Shown in pieces: positions 22,601 to 35,950 of a DNA stretch of 64,000 bases. Positions within the stretch are counted from its first letter, which is position 1, and each line of letters opens with the position of its first letter. The stretch comes from Marsupella aquatica (taxonomy: Eukaryota > Marchantiophyta): assembly GCA_973895155.1 (NCBI GenBank), contig OZ316893.1:26412001-26476000 (forward strand). The letters run 5' to 3'. Under the pieces are notes generated by a model. That model ran no database searches and was not told the origin of the DNA. It worked only from the letters and a program-made list of their open reading frames with translations. The translations under genes and the position numbers were made by a program.

Positions 22601-25600
22601 AGCACTTCAAAAATCGAAATTTCTCTGTTTATTTCTTGGAAGTTGTCGTGTAATTAGTACCAAAAGAAGAGAAGATTCTGGCAGTCTAGCAAGTGTGATA
22701 CATCTCAAGTTGTCAGCAGCTTCCGATTCCCATACCTTAACGCAGTCTCCAATGACATGGGCATCTTCGTCAGGCCCAAACTGAGTATGCCCTTGTTCGT
22801 AGTCACGTACGCGACGCTCAACCTCATCAACATCTGCTGACTGTCGCAGTATACCTTCTACGCCCAGACCTGCTCACGACCCAGGCAACAAATTACTCAC
22901 CGTCTCTGGATTCGATAACTTCCAAATGACGAGAGGTTTCAGCAGTTCAGGATCTTACGAGCTGTAGCCAAACTCATAAGGTGGACATCTGAACTACTGG
23001 CCGCATTATTCCCGTATTTTGGTTGGAGATTGCTTCGTCAAGATATTGCAAGTAAAAGGGCAACTAAGCTCCTTCAAGGATAATTCTCAATATATTAATT
23101 GAAGAGTGCTTTAGCAACAAAAAGGGAAAATACGTTATTGACAGCAATATTGTCTATAGTTTGGTTGAAAAGTGGGTTGCAAAGATATTATAAATAGGAG
23201 GGGAAAAACGTTCTCCACTGCATCCTTTCCAAACATACTGGTTGAAGAACGTTTTTTAAACATATTCCAAGTAGAAGGAGAAATAGAGGTACACACATTC
23301 TCCCTGTGAGTGCTACTTTCTATTACATAGTGAAGACATTACATTTTCACTAACATAATAGCTAGCAGCAGAACGTGGCCAACCTTTTGCAGAAAGTGAT
23401 CATAAGTGAAGATAAGGCTAAGTGCGCATACCGTAAGTCTCTAAGAAGCAAAGAGCCTTCTCCAGGAAGGTAGGGCTGCCGTCAATGTGTTCCAATGCTA
23501 GCAAGATTGGTCTTCCGACAACGGCTGATTTCACACGGCTTCTCTCACGCCCTGTACGAAGTCAAGGTGATAGCGAACACACATCAAAATCAACAGTATT
23601 GATTTCATCATACACAGCACAAGAAATTCTATGCTGCCATCCAAGCCATTACAACATCGTACTGCAGAGACAGCACAAATTTTACTATTACCTCAAACCT
23701 AAAAGGGGCCCCTCATGGAACAAAAGTCAATTATTCCCATTAAGTATCTGAAGCGCGAGTGTAAACAAACGTTACCTTGATCAGTTGACCCTTCCATTGC
23801 ATCGATTGAGTCATTCCTAAAAATGCCATTATTGCCCACAACCAGAGCTGCATTTGGTGCTACAGCCAGGGCCCGTTCAAGTGCAACTTTCCACTCATCA
23901 ACATCATCCACAGTCTCTGCCTGTAGCATAGTATATCCACCGATCACCCGTGTTAAAAACTACCAACACGAGTGACTTACCGGTAAGAACATTGACAGCA
24001 TGATAACGAGTGTTCCACAGCCAATCACGTCAAAGTTCTAAACCGCACAAGCAAGTACCACAAGAGCTGGACCCGCCTTTATTTAGGACGTCGCTGATAT
24101 TACTCATGAATAAGCGTCTATTATAGGTAGGCACCTGGTTTGCATATGCTAGAACTGGAATCCTTTCTAGTGTTAAAAGTAGGGGTGCACTGTACCTTGA
24201 GAGTGACGGCTCGGCCATCGGGAAACAGCATCGTCAGTTTCTTGGCCGTTCCCACAATCACGCTGAACCATGAGGCAGCAGTGGTGTAGCACACATTTCA
24301 TGCAAAGACCAACTTTAGGAACCAGCTCCATGGGGAACTCCGCGTTATAGTATATACAAGGCTGAGAAGCAACTAAACCAAGTGCAGGACATGAACTAGA
24401 GAGCTCTACATACTGAAACATAATTGTCACTAAACTTCGAAGAGAAAATCTACCTGCCAGAATTATTCAAATCAATGCCTCCCACCAGAGTATTGTGCGA
24501 ATCTCCACCCTTCGGTGGAACCACAGTCTGCTGATGCAAGACAGGTAAAGATTAATTCCGAACCAGGATTATCATAATTGCTTTAAAATGCCCTGCCCGG
24601 CAAGGCTGGACGTCGAGAGTGAGGTCATTGATTCTCAAAGTATTTTGCGGACAAGACGGACACAGAACTACAGAATCAAAGACAGATTGTGTAAGCATGT
24701 AAGGATGCACAATGTACATCTCTAGTTAGAGACATCAAACCATGTCCTACAGGAAGGATCAGGCTACTCCTGCAGCGCCAACACAAAGACCTTGCTGTGC
24801 TCACTTCTACTAGCCACAGTTTCAGCTGTCAGTTGAACTCAGGATGAAAGGGTTCCTTTGACCGACAGCAACGTGCTCTAATGCTAAAATTACAAATCCC
24901 ACAGCTGCACTGCTACATCCAACAACACAATCTGAAATTCACGCACTTACAGGATCATTCTTGTAAAAAACGAGGGATGTCCGAGAGAGAATGAACCATC
25001 GGCGCTTCCAGGACTTCCAGCCCAAACCTGTGGTGATAGGTCAGTCAAAAACGTTTAAAATTCATCCCTACTACCACAGTGCTTAGGCCACTGGCTCTTA
25101 TTCAAATGAATGATACACACTTGGCCAAAGGAATCTCTCCTGAGTTCAAGAATTGCCGATCGAGCATATAAAGGCTTCAATCATCACGATTATGTCTCAT
25201 CAAGACAGGACTGGCTCTTATTCAAATAAATGATGCACCCTTGGCCAAAGGAATCTCTACCGAGTTGAAGAATGTATTGCCGATTGAGCATGTAAAGGCT
25301 TCAATCCTCACCATTATGTCTCATCAAGACAGGACATTGTCATTACCCAACAAAAGCTCACGGTTATTTCCCAGCCCCTATCATACTAACTGAGAGAGCC
25401 CTTTCGTGAGATTGGAAAATGTGATCTGGAAGACAATGGTTCACTGCCTAATTAACACTGTAAAGAATCTTCATGAGCTAACTGCTCTGACGAGGACCTT
25501 CTTACTGCTCTTCTCAATCCCAATTCAAATGTATCAAGGCTAGAGGTAAATTCAGCCATACCTTTGGACGAAATGTAAAGCGGTCCACTCTTGAAAACCT

Positions 25601-26181
25601 GCACTCAATTATTTTAAAAGAAGATGAGCAACTAAGAGGGTAATACGCAGTCAATCACTCGAGATTTGAATGCACAAGGAATAAATTATCGCCACGCAGC
25701 CAAGTGAGAGCACACTTGTTATGGAAAACATAGAAGACTCCCAAAATACTTCCATGCACGAGGGTTTCAGTCTGCTGGCTACCCATCAGTGACTGAGCTT
25801 GCTAGTGGATCTTCAAAACGACCGAAGTTCATTCACATACGAGAGGCCTACTTACTCCTAACGGCAAGCTTCCCCCTCCGCATTGCAAAAATTCCCTGCT
25901 ACGACAGCGTTGCAGAACTTGTGGCGGATAAATATAGGAGCTTTTGACGCTAGCTCTTAAGGTGCAAACTCTTCGATGGGAAACTATATCTGGTGGCGGT
26001 TGCTGACGCAATTTCAAGGGAGTGAACCTCACTTAACCGATGTGGACACCACAAAGCTCATCAGCAATCCAAATACTAAACATCAGACCGGCGGAACGGA
26101 CTAGTGGAAGATTGAAGGACATACCTGATTTGCGCGGCCACGAGGCCGCTCGTAAGGGGCAAGAGTCACAGTCGCTGACAT
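16668..26181 (-). CDS. REN1: PH-domain Rho/ROP GTPase-activating protein (REN1/PHGAP family)
   Basis: Family role: switches off ROP GTPases at the plasma membrane to limit polar growth domains. Twenty-two coding exons: 26181-26125, 25598-25562, 25027-24951, 24530-24454, 24262-24196, 23920-23776, 23551-23432, 22869-22736, 22432-22363, 22217-22130, 21990-21747, 21529-21305, 20855-20529, 20353-20304, 20060-20000, 19820-19737, 19437-19324, 19089-18920, 18361-18292, 18000-17938, 17597-17304, 16871-16668. They sum to 2,778 nt, 925 aa plus stop, with phases consistent. The start MSATVTLAPYERPRGRANQ leads straight into the PH domain (about 20-122; VFKSGPLYISSK, SWKRRWFILSRTSLVFYKND). RhoGAP spans about 167-366, with the arginine finger in VEGILRQSADVDEV (R about 202) and AACMAPLLLRPLLAG. 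An acidic, Ser-rich linker follows, then a coiled coil at about 574-760 (RLEATRNDLRNKFAKE). The low-complexity tail ends at ASPIDSP. Domain order and length match the family. Confidence 0.97.
25091..25334 (-). repeat. Tandem duplication inside an intron of the RhoGAP gene
   Basis: Two adjacent copies, 25091-25210 (120 bp) and 25211-25334 (124 bp), both starting CTGGCTCTTATTCAAAT and ending TCTCATCAAGACAGGA, with scattered substitutions and a 4-bp indel between them. They lie in the intron between the second and third coding exons and do not touch splice sites. Confidence 0.85.
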
Positions 26182-28150
26182 CTCCACCGCCTATGTGGAC
26201 ACTAATTCTTATTTCCTCCACCCTGTCTCGTGAAACTCAAGTCTCACTGCTACATCCATGAACTGGTTTGGTCCTCGTCTGACACATCGCAGAAAACTCC
26301 CCGCATCGAACTGACAAACAGTAACCTAAAAGCCCGCGTCGATTGACTTCCCGTCCGTCTCAATACAGTCGTGAGTTGATCAAGCTGCCAGAACCCAATG
26401 CCCGACCTTTCACAGGGCGTAGCTTGTCAGATGCGGGCAGATCCAGCAGACAGATGACAAAGTAAATTGCTAGTCCACAAAGTGTCCGATCAAGCTGTGC
26501 CACGAGAGCGACAATCGAACAACCAGCTGCCAGTCGAAGGCACCACCGACACACGAAAACAGCCTTTCCTGCTGATCGATCTCCGACATCGTCGATCCGA
26601 AGATCACAACCAAATCGTAATGTTGCGAGGCACCGACTCCTCGCAGTTGTGCAAACTGTCTGTAGACTTCCTGCATCCGCCGAGACAATGTAGTGCAATC
26701 ACTCGCTGTGCCAGTTGCAACATTTCGCAGCTGCGCTGGCTATTGTCCTCGGCCATTGTCTACACGCAGCTGAAAACGCTACTAACCCCGCGTACGCATC
26801 CGTTGTCCGACCCTAAGCTGCTGACTTTCTCGTTCCATCAACCGCAGCTTTTAGCCTGCGCCACTACAGTCGACTCAGGCTCTAATCACAAACATCGGTC
26901 CCGCAATTCCCTCGCTCCACCGTTCTAAAGCTCCTCCTACACAACGACCATGCTCCACATTTCTCTGCAACCGTGCAGACGCGTATTCTCGTCCTTCCAT
27001 CGATAACTCCTCCTCCGAAATTCCAAATCGCGCCGCTCGACGCAGATCATCTGAAGCTACAATAAATCCACAATCGCCGATCGCAACTTTCGCACACTTC
27101 CTGTTGATCCTCATCAATCTCCACCCCGAGCTCTCTCACTTCATCGCGCAAAAATATCGACCTTTCATCCCTTCCTGCCCTGCCCTGCCCTGCTCTGCTC
27201 TGCTCTGCGGAGACATGTTCTGCTCCCCTCTGCTCCTCTGCTGCAGCACTGATCTCATGTCTCGAAACGACAGTCGTGTAGTGTAGTTCCATCCTACGAA
27301 ACACCGTCCCCACTCTTAGCGCGATAAACGAGTACCATCCATGCACGACATCCATCCCTTTTCCCATCCGTCTCCATCGGTTTCCATCCATCCCGCAGCC
27401 CATCATGTACCACATCGTCAGCAAACGGCCCCTGCCCCCAGCGCAGCACTCATGGCCTCATGCGATGTGAGTATGTGACTGCGAGAGCCAGCCTGCCAGT
27501 ACCGGCTGCTCCCGGTCATTGCACCGCTGTCAGTGCCTCGTGTCCAGCTGTGGGGCGCGGGTTGACAATCCACTATCCACTCCAGCAGTCAACTCGGCCC
27601 CTCGCCTTCCCATGACCGTGAGATCCTCCTCATCCAACGGTTTTATTTTGTGTAATCGTCCCTCCCTTTTCCACCACTACACGTCATCCCTTCCCACGTT
27701 TTCTATTGGGTGCCTCTCACCCCTGGTTGCTCCTAACCTGTGGTCCCAAGTGGTCCCGGTCCCTCGTCGCCAAACCCGGGGCTTGCCATGTGAACCCCGA
27801 CCGCCACCGGATGTATGCCATACATGCACCTCCCCTGCCGGTGAATGGCGATCCCGACTCGGCCCGGCGAAGACGTGGACTCGCCTCGCCAACTGACAAG
27901 AACACGTGAATCCTCCGCCTCGGAACCCGACTGACTGCCGACTGATCGAGTCTCGCGCCAGTCAGGTTTGGATACCGAACAGCCAAACTCCACGAGCTGC
28001 GGAAGGCCAAAACCCCATTTTGAGATTTTGCTGGCCCCCACACGAGCCACCAGTCGAAGCCAGGACCCTAGGACCAAGCGTAAATGCATTTTTTGAACAA
28101 AGGCGTGAACTGGCGTAAATGCATTTTTGATCTAAGGGTTTAGAGATACT
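26182..28150 (-). promoter_or_regulatory. REN1: 5' leader and promoter region of the RhoGAP gene
   Basis: Inferred by position upstream of the minus-strand start. The sequence becomes GC-richer from about 26.3 to 28.1 kb. It contains a CTGCC/CTGCT pentamer run at about 27175-27208 and, near 28078-28135, a 19-bp direct repeat (GGCGTAAATGCATTTTT-type, twice). Several open frames of 60-150 codons occur on both strands, as expected in GC-rich sequence, with no protein motifs. I cannot place the transcription start. Confidence 0.4.
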
Positions 28151-31100
28151 CTACGTACTACGTACATGTTACAGTGCTTGATCCGCAATACCGTAAGTAA
28201 GCATGCGAAGTTTAGTGCAAACTTCAGGACAAAACCAGGTTTTGACTTTCTTTTTGGTTTGAAAGATAATTTATGACAACCAATAAACCTTCGTTTTGAC
28301 TTTACTTTTATTTGAATCTTTCCTACAGAGTAAACAAACGTTAAATAAATGTAAAATTGAATAGCTTTCCAAAGTTCACATCACATTTATCCTTCTGCAT
28401 GTGAGGTCATGATGTGATCCTTCTGTCAAGTGAATTTGATGCCATTTGAAATTATGTAAAAAACAGTGAACATTATATCTTTACATAGCATTTACAAACT
28501 ATAATGTAAAATCCTGCCGCTTCTCTATCATCTGCTGAAGAATTGCATTTAGTACGGGAAGCAATCCTGGCCATTCAGTGACAAGTTTTCCCTCTCCATT
28601 GGGTCTGCCCCTTAAACCCTTCTTAAAGTTTTCGCTCCTCTCCCATGGAATTAGGAGGGGTTTAGGGGCAATCAAAATTATATGTCCCCTAAATCTTATA
28701 TAATTTACTTCACTTTGGCATTATTGGGACCTGTTAGCTTAATCTAACTGATGTGATTGACATTTTATCAGGCTTTCAAGTACTGTAAGCTCAATGAAAG
28801 TGTTGTGAGGAACTTACTCTCTAAAGTTGTGAGTCACGAGCCTGCATGCCCATTTTTTGAATGTTAATAGGAATGATGACAAAAATTATCATGCATGATC
28901 AGTTTGACAGACATACATCCCATTGTTCTTTTTATTTTTTGCAAAATTTCGTGATTCCTAGAGTCACAATCTAGAGACTTCACAAAGCCTAGAACTCTAG
29001 CTTCTCTTAAAGATTTATAGTAAGATGAGCTAGTATCTAAATAAATCATTTTGCCCCAAATCCTAAATCTATAAAGCATTTAGGCCAAGGTAAGTGTGAT
29101 CACAACCACCTTCGTTCGTTTAGGAATGGTACACGATGGACTACAACAATGCCCAATGCCAAACAGGGACGAGAGTGAAGGGTTTGTTATAACAAGGCAG
29201 GAAGTGCGAGTGAAAATCTCCTTCTAACTGACCGTGGTACGAACTCTGCAGAGATCGCAGTCGCCATCCGTAATGTACTCGACCAGTGAACAGGTGAACT
29301 ACCAGTACCATCCATGGTTTGATGACAATCCCTTTGCAATGGTAAAGCCCATATTGTAAATTCTCTGGTATGTGCCTTATCCATTGATTTTCCTTTGATC
29401 CTATTCAAGCATTATCGTGGATACGGGTAAAATGCACTCCCATAGTCCCGTCCATGCCGACTAGGCTTTATTTTCGATACGGAATATTATTGGCTGGATC
29501 GTATTCCCATCATATTTGTCAAGCTCATTCGTATCGAACTGTACCCAATCTCCCGTGAGTAACAATTGGGTTAGAGTACAGGGAAAGACCTCAGTAAAGA
29601 CCTCCGACAGCCGCAACTGTAGAGCATAGGGATTAGAGACGCCATTAAGCCAAGAAATTACGGGTTAAAATACCTCGAAACTGTACTTAATTAATGCTAA
29701 TAGTGACCATCAATGCATGGTAAGAAAGCGAAAGAGATGCACGGAAGCAAATGATAACAACCACAGAGATCACTAAAAACAAACACTTATTTTAAAGCAA
29801 GAGTCCTCGAAGGTCATAAAAGCACAACACGGTCGTACCGTATAATGCTTGCAGAAGTACTACACTGGGAACCGAAAACCTGAAGGCAGTGGGGGCTCAG
29901 TAGCTCAGTGGCTCACAATCTCTGAATCTCTGAATCTCACATCGAATTGCCGGGAAAGGTCGCTTATTCGGCAGCCGCTAAACTGCAAGCATCTTTCCCG
30001 GCCCGGCAGATTGTCATCACCGTACGGGGGCACCATTCGCAGGGTCAGAGATCTAATGATGGCAGGTCTGACTGCAGGACAGACTGAGTTTAATGTCAGG
30101 CAAGGGACTGTAAGGGACACAGGACAGCAGCATCCACCGTTCCACCCCATTGGAAACTATTAGTCTTTTGTCCTCTGTATCTCCTCGCATTTTACCGTCG
30201 TTGCTTACAAGGGTTGTCGAGCCAGCCCACACTACATTAGGCAGATTCTGTACATTTGGGCTAGAGGTAACAAATCGGTCGATGATAATTTTGAAGCATG
30301 TTCAGTCCTAATGTGAAAATTCTCACCTGTATAAATACATTTTGTACTATAAGGCATTTAAGAACAAATTAGCTGACGGCAAGCCAGTCGTAGACTCGTA
30401 GACTCCAAAGAAAATAGTTAAGATTTCTCCACTGAATTTCATTTGTCTCCCATTCGACAAGCAGACATTTTTTAATTTTTTAAAGTAACAAACATTCATA
30501 TTTCTTGATGGACCTGGCCAACTTTACAACATGAGTAGAACAAAACCTTGAGTACAAGAAAAAGGAGTCAGACTGGCTGCCCAACATATATATCACAGTG
30601 CCAAAAGGTAAAAACATACCTGGAGACAGTCAACAGAACCAACAGTCAAGAACATATTAAAATTCATCTTGCTTTTGAACCGATAACGTTTCTAAATGCG
30701 AAAGGAATTGAGTGAGAACTGATTGTTTAAAAGCTCATCCTATGCCCTTCTCAACAAGTTAAAGTGACTCTTGATACATTGAGAAGTTGTGCCGACATCC
30801 AGCTCGTAACATCATCATCCATCATCACTGATTTTGGTTTCTACTTATTTTTAAATTCTTAATTCAAAACATCAACGGTTAGGTAGCAGTGCATACTCTG
30901 CTATGAAACTCAAATGTCGAGGTCCATCTTGGCATCTCCCATATTTCATTCCATATTATTTCCCCTATTTTACGGAAAACTACCCCACAGCAAACTGAGC
31001 AGAAGGTTTTTTTTTAGTGCAACATATTTTGAGAACCAATCAGGCAGAGGGGCAGAATAACTTGAATAAACCAAAAGAAAGGAAGAACTAAGATAAACAC

Positions 31101-33001
31101 CAGATGGTTTAGCAAAGCAAAGCAAAACAAACAAACAAAAACCTTTCACATATCCCACTTGCCTCATAATTTCTACACATCCTTAATGGGGCCATCGAAC
31201 ATTGCATATTCCTTCAGCATTGTGGGAGGGCCAGCAGAAAGTGATGCAAACTTCTCATGGGCGAGATATAGTGACAATCTTGTAGACGAAGAGTTGGGTA
31301 TTGGTTTAGAGAAGAACGTGGTTGGATCTAAGCCTGCAGCTTAAGAAAATTATTGAGCTGTCATGAACTTTGCAGGTGAGTGGTGCACTTTCAAAGCATG
31401 ACATGAAGTCTTGACAACTTTATCCACAGGTTACTCAAAGTTCTCAAGTGCCTTGCCACAAAAAACTTACCTTTGAATTTGGCAGGTGTGTCCACTTATT
31501 TAGAGGAGTTCTGGATCTCCTTTTAAGCTCAAATATTTCCAGCATGGTCTTTCATGTCCAATCTACTACTTGACAAAGTTTGAGACTGTTCTTGGAAATT
31601 TTTTCTCCATTTCAGGTGAGCACGAAGAGACTATTTAGTCCTTCCACAACTGCTGGACTAGTGGCAGTTACAAGCAGCCAGCTCAGTGAGCTCACATACT
31701 GTGTCCATGCCCAAGACACGGGTTAAGAGCTATGAAGTCCCCGTAGTAGGGTGGCTCCTTTGTAGAGATATCATTCATTTCTTTACTTTATTTGTTAACA
31801 AGCAACTACTGTACTTCGGACTATCTTTACTGATAACCTTTTAAACCACCCCACTTCAGTCATGTGTTTCTTCTTTCGTGTGTTCTAAAAACTGAATATC
31901 ATGTCTTTGAGACTACTTTTACATGTTTTCAATTTTATTTAAGACTTTTTCTTGGTGGAGCCAGTGGGGGTGTGGTGGTTTGTATGGGTGGTAGCCGAGC
32001 CCCATGTTCTCACTTTTCTGGACCGTCTTTTGTGTTGTCAATATATGATTCATATGCAATGGTTCAATATTCCTTCCAAATGGATCATTTGCCTAGGGCC
32101 CTGCACACACTGCACTGTTGACCTTTTACTTTGCGTTACCCTTTCTGATAAAACATGCACATTAAGCACTGCGTCCCTAATTAACTTGCATCAATCTCGA
32201 TGCGCCTGTAGCACAGGATCTCTAAAAGGAACGAGTCTTCAAAATCCATGTTTGTTGGGCGGTTGGGCATGATTGTGGGTGAGTCATGTGATTGCTGTGT
32301 CCTGGCATTTCATTCTTGCTTTCAATTCGCAAGGTAATGCTACCATGGTAGTTAGTACTTTCCGTTCTTTGTGAAAGATATTATGAAACTTGTCATCAAA
32401 CTCTTTGTCCCCCAGATCTCTTATGGACTAGTAATGGCATCCATCTGCAAGTGCAGAATCTTTAACATGAGGAGCAAACCTAATTAATTCACACATGACA
32501 TTAATGAAGGTTGGGATTTCTCATTTGTGAATTCAACACATTTTCTTGTTTCGTTTAATACATTCACGTACACTATACCCAAAGTGGTGCAGCATTAGAA
32601 GACTATGACGCCCATGGTACCCCTAATTTATCGCCATAAGGGACAAGGAATTATTTTTATTGTGTGGCCTCGAAATGGATATAGTATGACAAAATTTACA
32701 TTTATAGAGAAATTTTAGTTTTCTACTCACGGCACCGACATTCCAAATTGTAGTTTCTCAGTTTATTAGTATCCCTCGAACTATTCAATATTATCAACCA
32801 GCTCCTCAAATAAAATTATATATTAACCCTATCTCTACTTTGTATTTGGGTTAGTATTAATTTGTCTATTTATTTTTGTTATTCTATGGTGAATTATTAC
32901 TGGCTAGCCTTAACCCGTTGCAAATTCACTTGGCCCCCTTTCCCTTCCCCGATGCATGTTAATTCCTGAGTAAAAAAGAGGGCCAAAAGTATTGGGTTTT
33001 C
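28151..33001. other. Long intergenic region without a recognisable gene
   Basis: Mostly AT-rich single-copy-looking sequence. A third copy of the 7.3/7.7-kb repeat unit is at 28860-29040. Short open frames (for example 29849-30163 and 31952-32272, +) contain no motif I recognise. No RNA gene is supported. Confidence 0.5.
28860..29040. repeat. Third diverged copy of the 7.3/7.7-kb dispersed repeat
   Basis: Shares ATGACAAAAAT, CATTTTTTGAATGTTAAT-type AT-rich lead-in, TCTAGAGACTTCAC.AAGCCTAGAACTCTAGCTT (in pieces) and GATTTATAGTAAGATGAGCT with the copies at 7370-7575 and 7735-7930. Identity by eye is modest. Confidence 0.45.
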
Positions 33002-33364
33002 GTGAAGGGAGTGTGGAGGAAAAAACAAAGTGTTTTCGCCCCTCCCAGGCCTGTGACTGTGTCCCTGCAGCGGGGAAGGGGAAGGAGGGTGGAGTTCATT
33101 AAAAATTCTTGTATCCAGATCCCAGGGCTTTATCAGGATATAAAAGTATTTTTGTTTGTTTTCTTAGAGTGGCTTCATACTTCTAGGCATAATTATTGCC
33201 TCTCTTTGGTGAAGGCCTCGCTAGAGGTTCCTATCTCTCTACCATGGTTGCCAATTTATTCAATTTCCTATCTTGATGGGTACAGTGAGAAGTGGGCTGA
33301 CATTTTCCCCAACTTATTGTCCTCCTTAGGTTCAACTATTGCCAGAAGTTTAGGCACTCTGTAG
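33002..33364 (+). pseudogene. Possible retroelement gag remnant (DUF4283-like)
   Basis: A 120-codon open frame. Its C-terminal half has VPISLPWLPIYSISYLDGY, then LLSSLGSTIARSLGTL. The spacing of a hydrophobic P-x-LPWLP motif, a tryptophan-containing stretch and an IGS-x-LGT-like end resembles the DUF4283 region found in gag-like proteins of plant LINEs and related elements. This is resemblance by eye; the frame has no zinc knuckle, and no reverse transcriptase follows. It could be chance. Confidence 0.25.
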
Positions 33365-34289
33365 GGAAGAACCTCAACTATGGGACAATAAACATTACAA
33401 CTCCTCAATAGCACACTGGCTAGTTTGGTGGTTGCTTTCGCATTACCAAATTGGGTTTAAATTTGAGTGGACTGTAGCACTAGGTGGCATTTTGAATGCA
33501 CTTCCAACTACATAAGGGAAACTTTCAGCTGTATCTCTATCACACTTCACACTGGAGTCTAGAGATGGAGAAGCTGCAGTTTAGGGATGGGGTTTTGCAG
33601 TGTTGCTGCCTATGAACAGGAATGGTAACTAGGGTTTTCGAGTATTATCATTAAACCCTTGGTGACAATTGCACATGCACAATATATTGTGTGATTTGGC
33701 GTAGTGGAGTAAAGTCTCTCTTGCTTGGGATTTCCGGCCATTTGATGGAGCACAAATCTGATGACTGGGCCAGACTTCAAGATCCTACGTTCGCTACTTT
33801 CCAAGTGTATTGAATGGAGCATTTTAGTTAGAAGAGAAATAAAATCCAATGGAAAGGGAAGAGCAAGATTCACAAGCTGTGAAAACCAGTGCTGTTTAAT
33901 TGGCAATTTCTGGCAATTGTTTACCCAAGGTTGCAGTGGCAACCTATACAAAGGAACAATACATTTTGGGGTACCAAATTCACTAACCTTCTTACTCCTT
34001 TGAAACTCTGATTGCCAGATCCAATTGTACTCCTTAAATCTGGGAAGGTCTAACTGTGCACATTAGATGCTTGAAACACCTCTCTCCCTAGCATATCTCC
34101 CACTGTTTTAAGTGACTCACCACCCTACCCAACTTGGTCCCACACTCTAAAGATGCATTTTAATGTGTGAGTTAACCAGCTGGCTATCTAGCTGGCTATG
34201 GTCTGTTGGCCAGGGGATGAGCTAGGAGCCAACAGGTCCCAGGTTGTACCCTGCTCTCATTTTTCCTTTTCAGTTTCTATGGATGGATG
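33365..34289. other. Intergenic sequence, nothing identified
   Basis: Contains open frames of up to 113 codons on either strand (33610-33951, -) without motifs. I see no repeat or RNA signature. Confidence 0.4.
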
Positions 34290-35950
34290 AGCCATAACCC
34301 CCCTGCCAACCTGGTTTGAGGGTTAGGAGATTTAGGCCCCCCTGATTAGCCTGCTTGGAGGGTGCTTGGAAGGTTATCCAGTTTCAGGCACAATTTTTAG
34401 GTGAAATTAGAGCAAAACTACTCTCAGGACTTACACTAGTTAATCCATGGCCACTCAGGGGTCATGGCTGTGATAACCCTTTGGACTCACAGCCACTCGT
34501 CAGGGATACATTCAGTAACTCCCTTGGGGTCATGGGTTACCCTACATGTAGCCTCTCCTCTCATTTTTCATTGTAGTGTCAAGGGAGTCCAGCTGTAACA
34601 TGCAATCCTAGCCTAATTTGATTACCTCTGTTTTATAAAACTTTTAATGGTCTATTAAGTTTATTAAAGGTATATGTTATAGTATATTCTTAATGTATGA
34701 GGGTATATTACCTTCTTTTACCTCTTATATTTTTAATTTTGTTTTGCAAATATTACTCAACTACACTTATTTTACTCAAACATAATTCCTACGGATTTCC
34801 AAAAGTTAACCCCCACAAGCTGACAAGGGGGTTCCAAGTCTGATGATCCCCAGCCCGTCTCATTGAGTCTCAATATTTGGGAATCTTGAGTGGGAAAAGA
34901 GTGTGAGGGTTGTGCTTGCTAACCCATGGCCTACTTGGAGTCCATGGCTGGAAGCCACTCTGGCTCAATGCATTTGGGGATTACGTCCCTTAACCCGATC
35001 CAGGCCATGGGTTACCGTGCACAATACCCCATCCAAGCACAAGGATGTGATGGTATGTGTGAGTGAGTAAGTGGATGGGAGGTGTAGTGAGGGGAGTATT
35101 GATTATCTCCACAATCTCTGGCTGGTTACTTGGTGACCCCAGTTGAATCATCTCAGCTTCCGTTCTTGTTGGTCCTTTAGCTCAACCCCTAGGGTAACTT
35201 CCTTGCCCTGCAGTAGTACATACTCCAATGATGATCATGTACAATAGATAGATGTTATCATGATTCCCCGGGAAAAGAGTTTCCACCAAAGATGCTGATG
35301 TAAAGAAGGTGAGTCACCATGTAACATATGAAACATGGTCATCTTAAATAGACCTAGTGAAATGGCATCTCAACAAAATCATGGGGAAACTTACTCCTGA
35401 AGTAGGAAATCAGCCATCTTGCCCATCCCTCCCTCCTGTCCTAAGATTCAATTCTTTTTTAAAGTTATCACAAGCTTTGAAGCCTCAGCAGATGCTACCC
35501 TGTCCTTGCTCTCAAAATTACCTCTCTCATCCCAACAGGAGCTCAAAATGGCTGTATTCCTGCCTTTTGCTTGTTGCGAGAATCTGAAGATGTATTAGTT
35601 CTTGTTGTATCTATGTCTGCCCTTTGTTGACAACCACTTGTGAACTTCAACACAAGCTTCACATGTGATGCCTGAAACACTGTAGCGCAAAGCGCAATGT
35701 CTTCCCCTGGGGGGGTTGCCTATCAAAAATCTTAGAAATCATGTGCAATCCAAAATAAGTACTTTTGATAGAAATTAACTAATTTTTTTTAAAATGTAAG
35801 AGGCAAAAGAAGGTATTGTAAGCTCATGTTTATAGAATATTCTTTAATATATACCTTTTATAAAGTAAAATAAGTTATTAATATTGAAAATGTAGAATAA
35901 TTGTGGAATACTTTCTTTATAAAATAGGTCAATTTCTATTAGGATAGGAC
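34290..35950. repeat. Repeat block with AT-rich inverted arms and internal GC-rich units
   Basis: An AT-rich arm at about 34630-34750 (TTTATTAAAGGTATATGTTA, ACCTTCTTTTACCTCTTA) recurs in reverse complement at about 35785-35900 (TAAGAGGCAAAAGAAGGTAT, ATATACCTTTTATAAAG). Inside and just before the arms are GC-rich units with TAA.CCATGGCC, a GGGGATTAC-like core and a CATGGGTTACC end at about 34440-34545 and 34920-35017. Related units occur at 15060-15175. No transposase frame is visible, so this could be a non-autonomous element. Confidence 0.5.

Noticed and set aside
25829-26032. Alternative first exon of the RhoGAP gene (a frame ending CGGGSLPLG before a GTAAGT donor)
   Set aside because: It joins the PH exon in phase but has no ATG in that frame; the exon at 26181-26125 has an ATG, a CAG/GTATGT donor and a family-like N-terminus.
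29890-29960. tRNA-like sequence (TAGCTCAGTGG box-A look-alike)
   Set aside because: No B box, no cloverleaf and no CCA-adjacent structure; at most a chance match or a SINE-like head without support.
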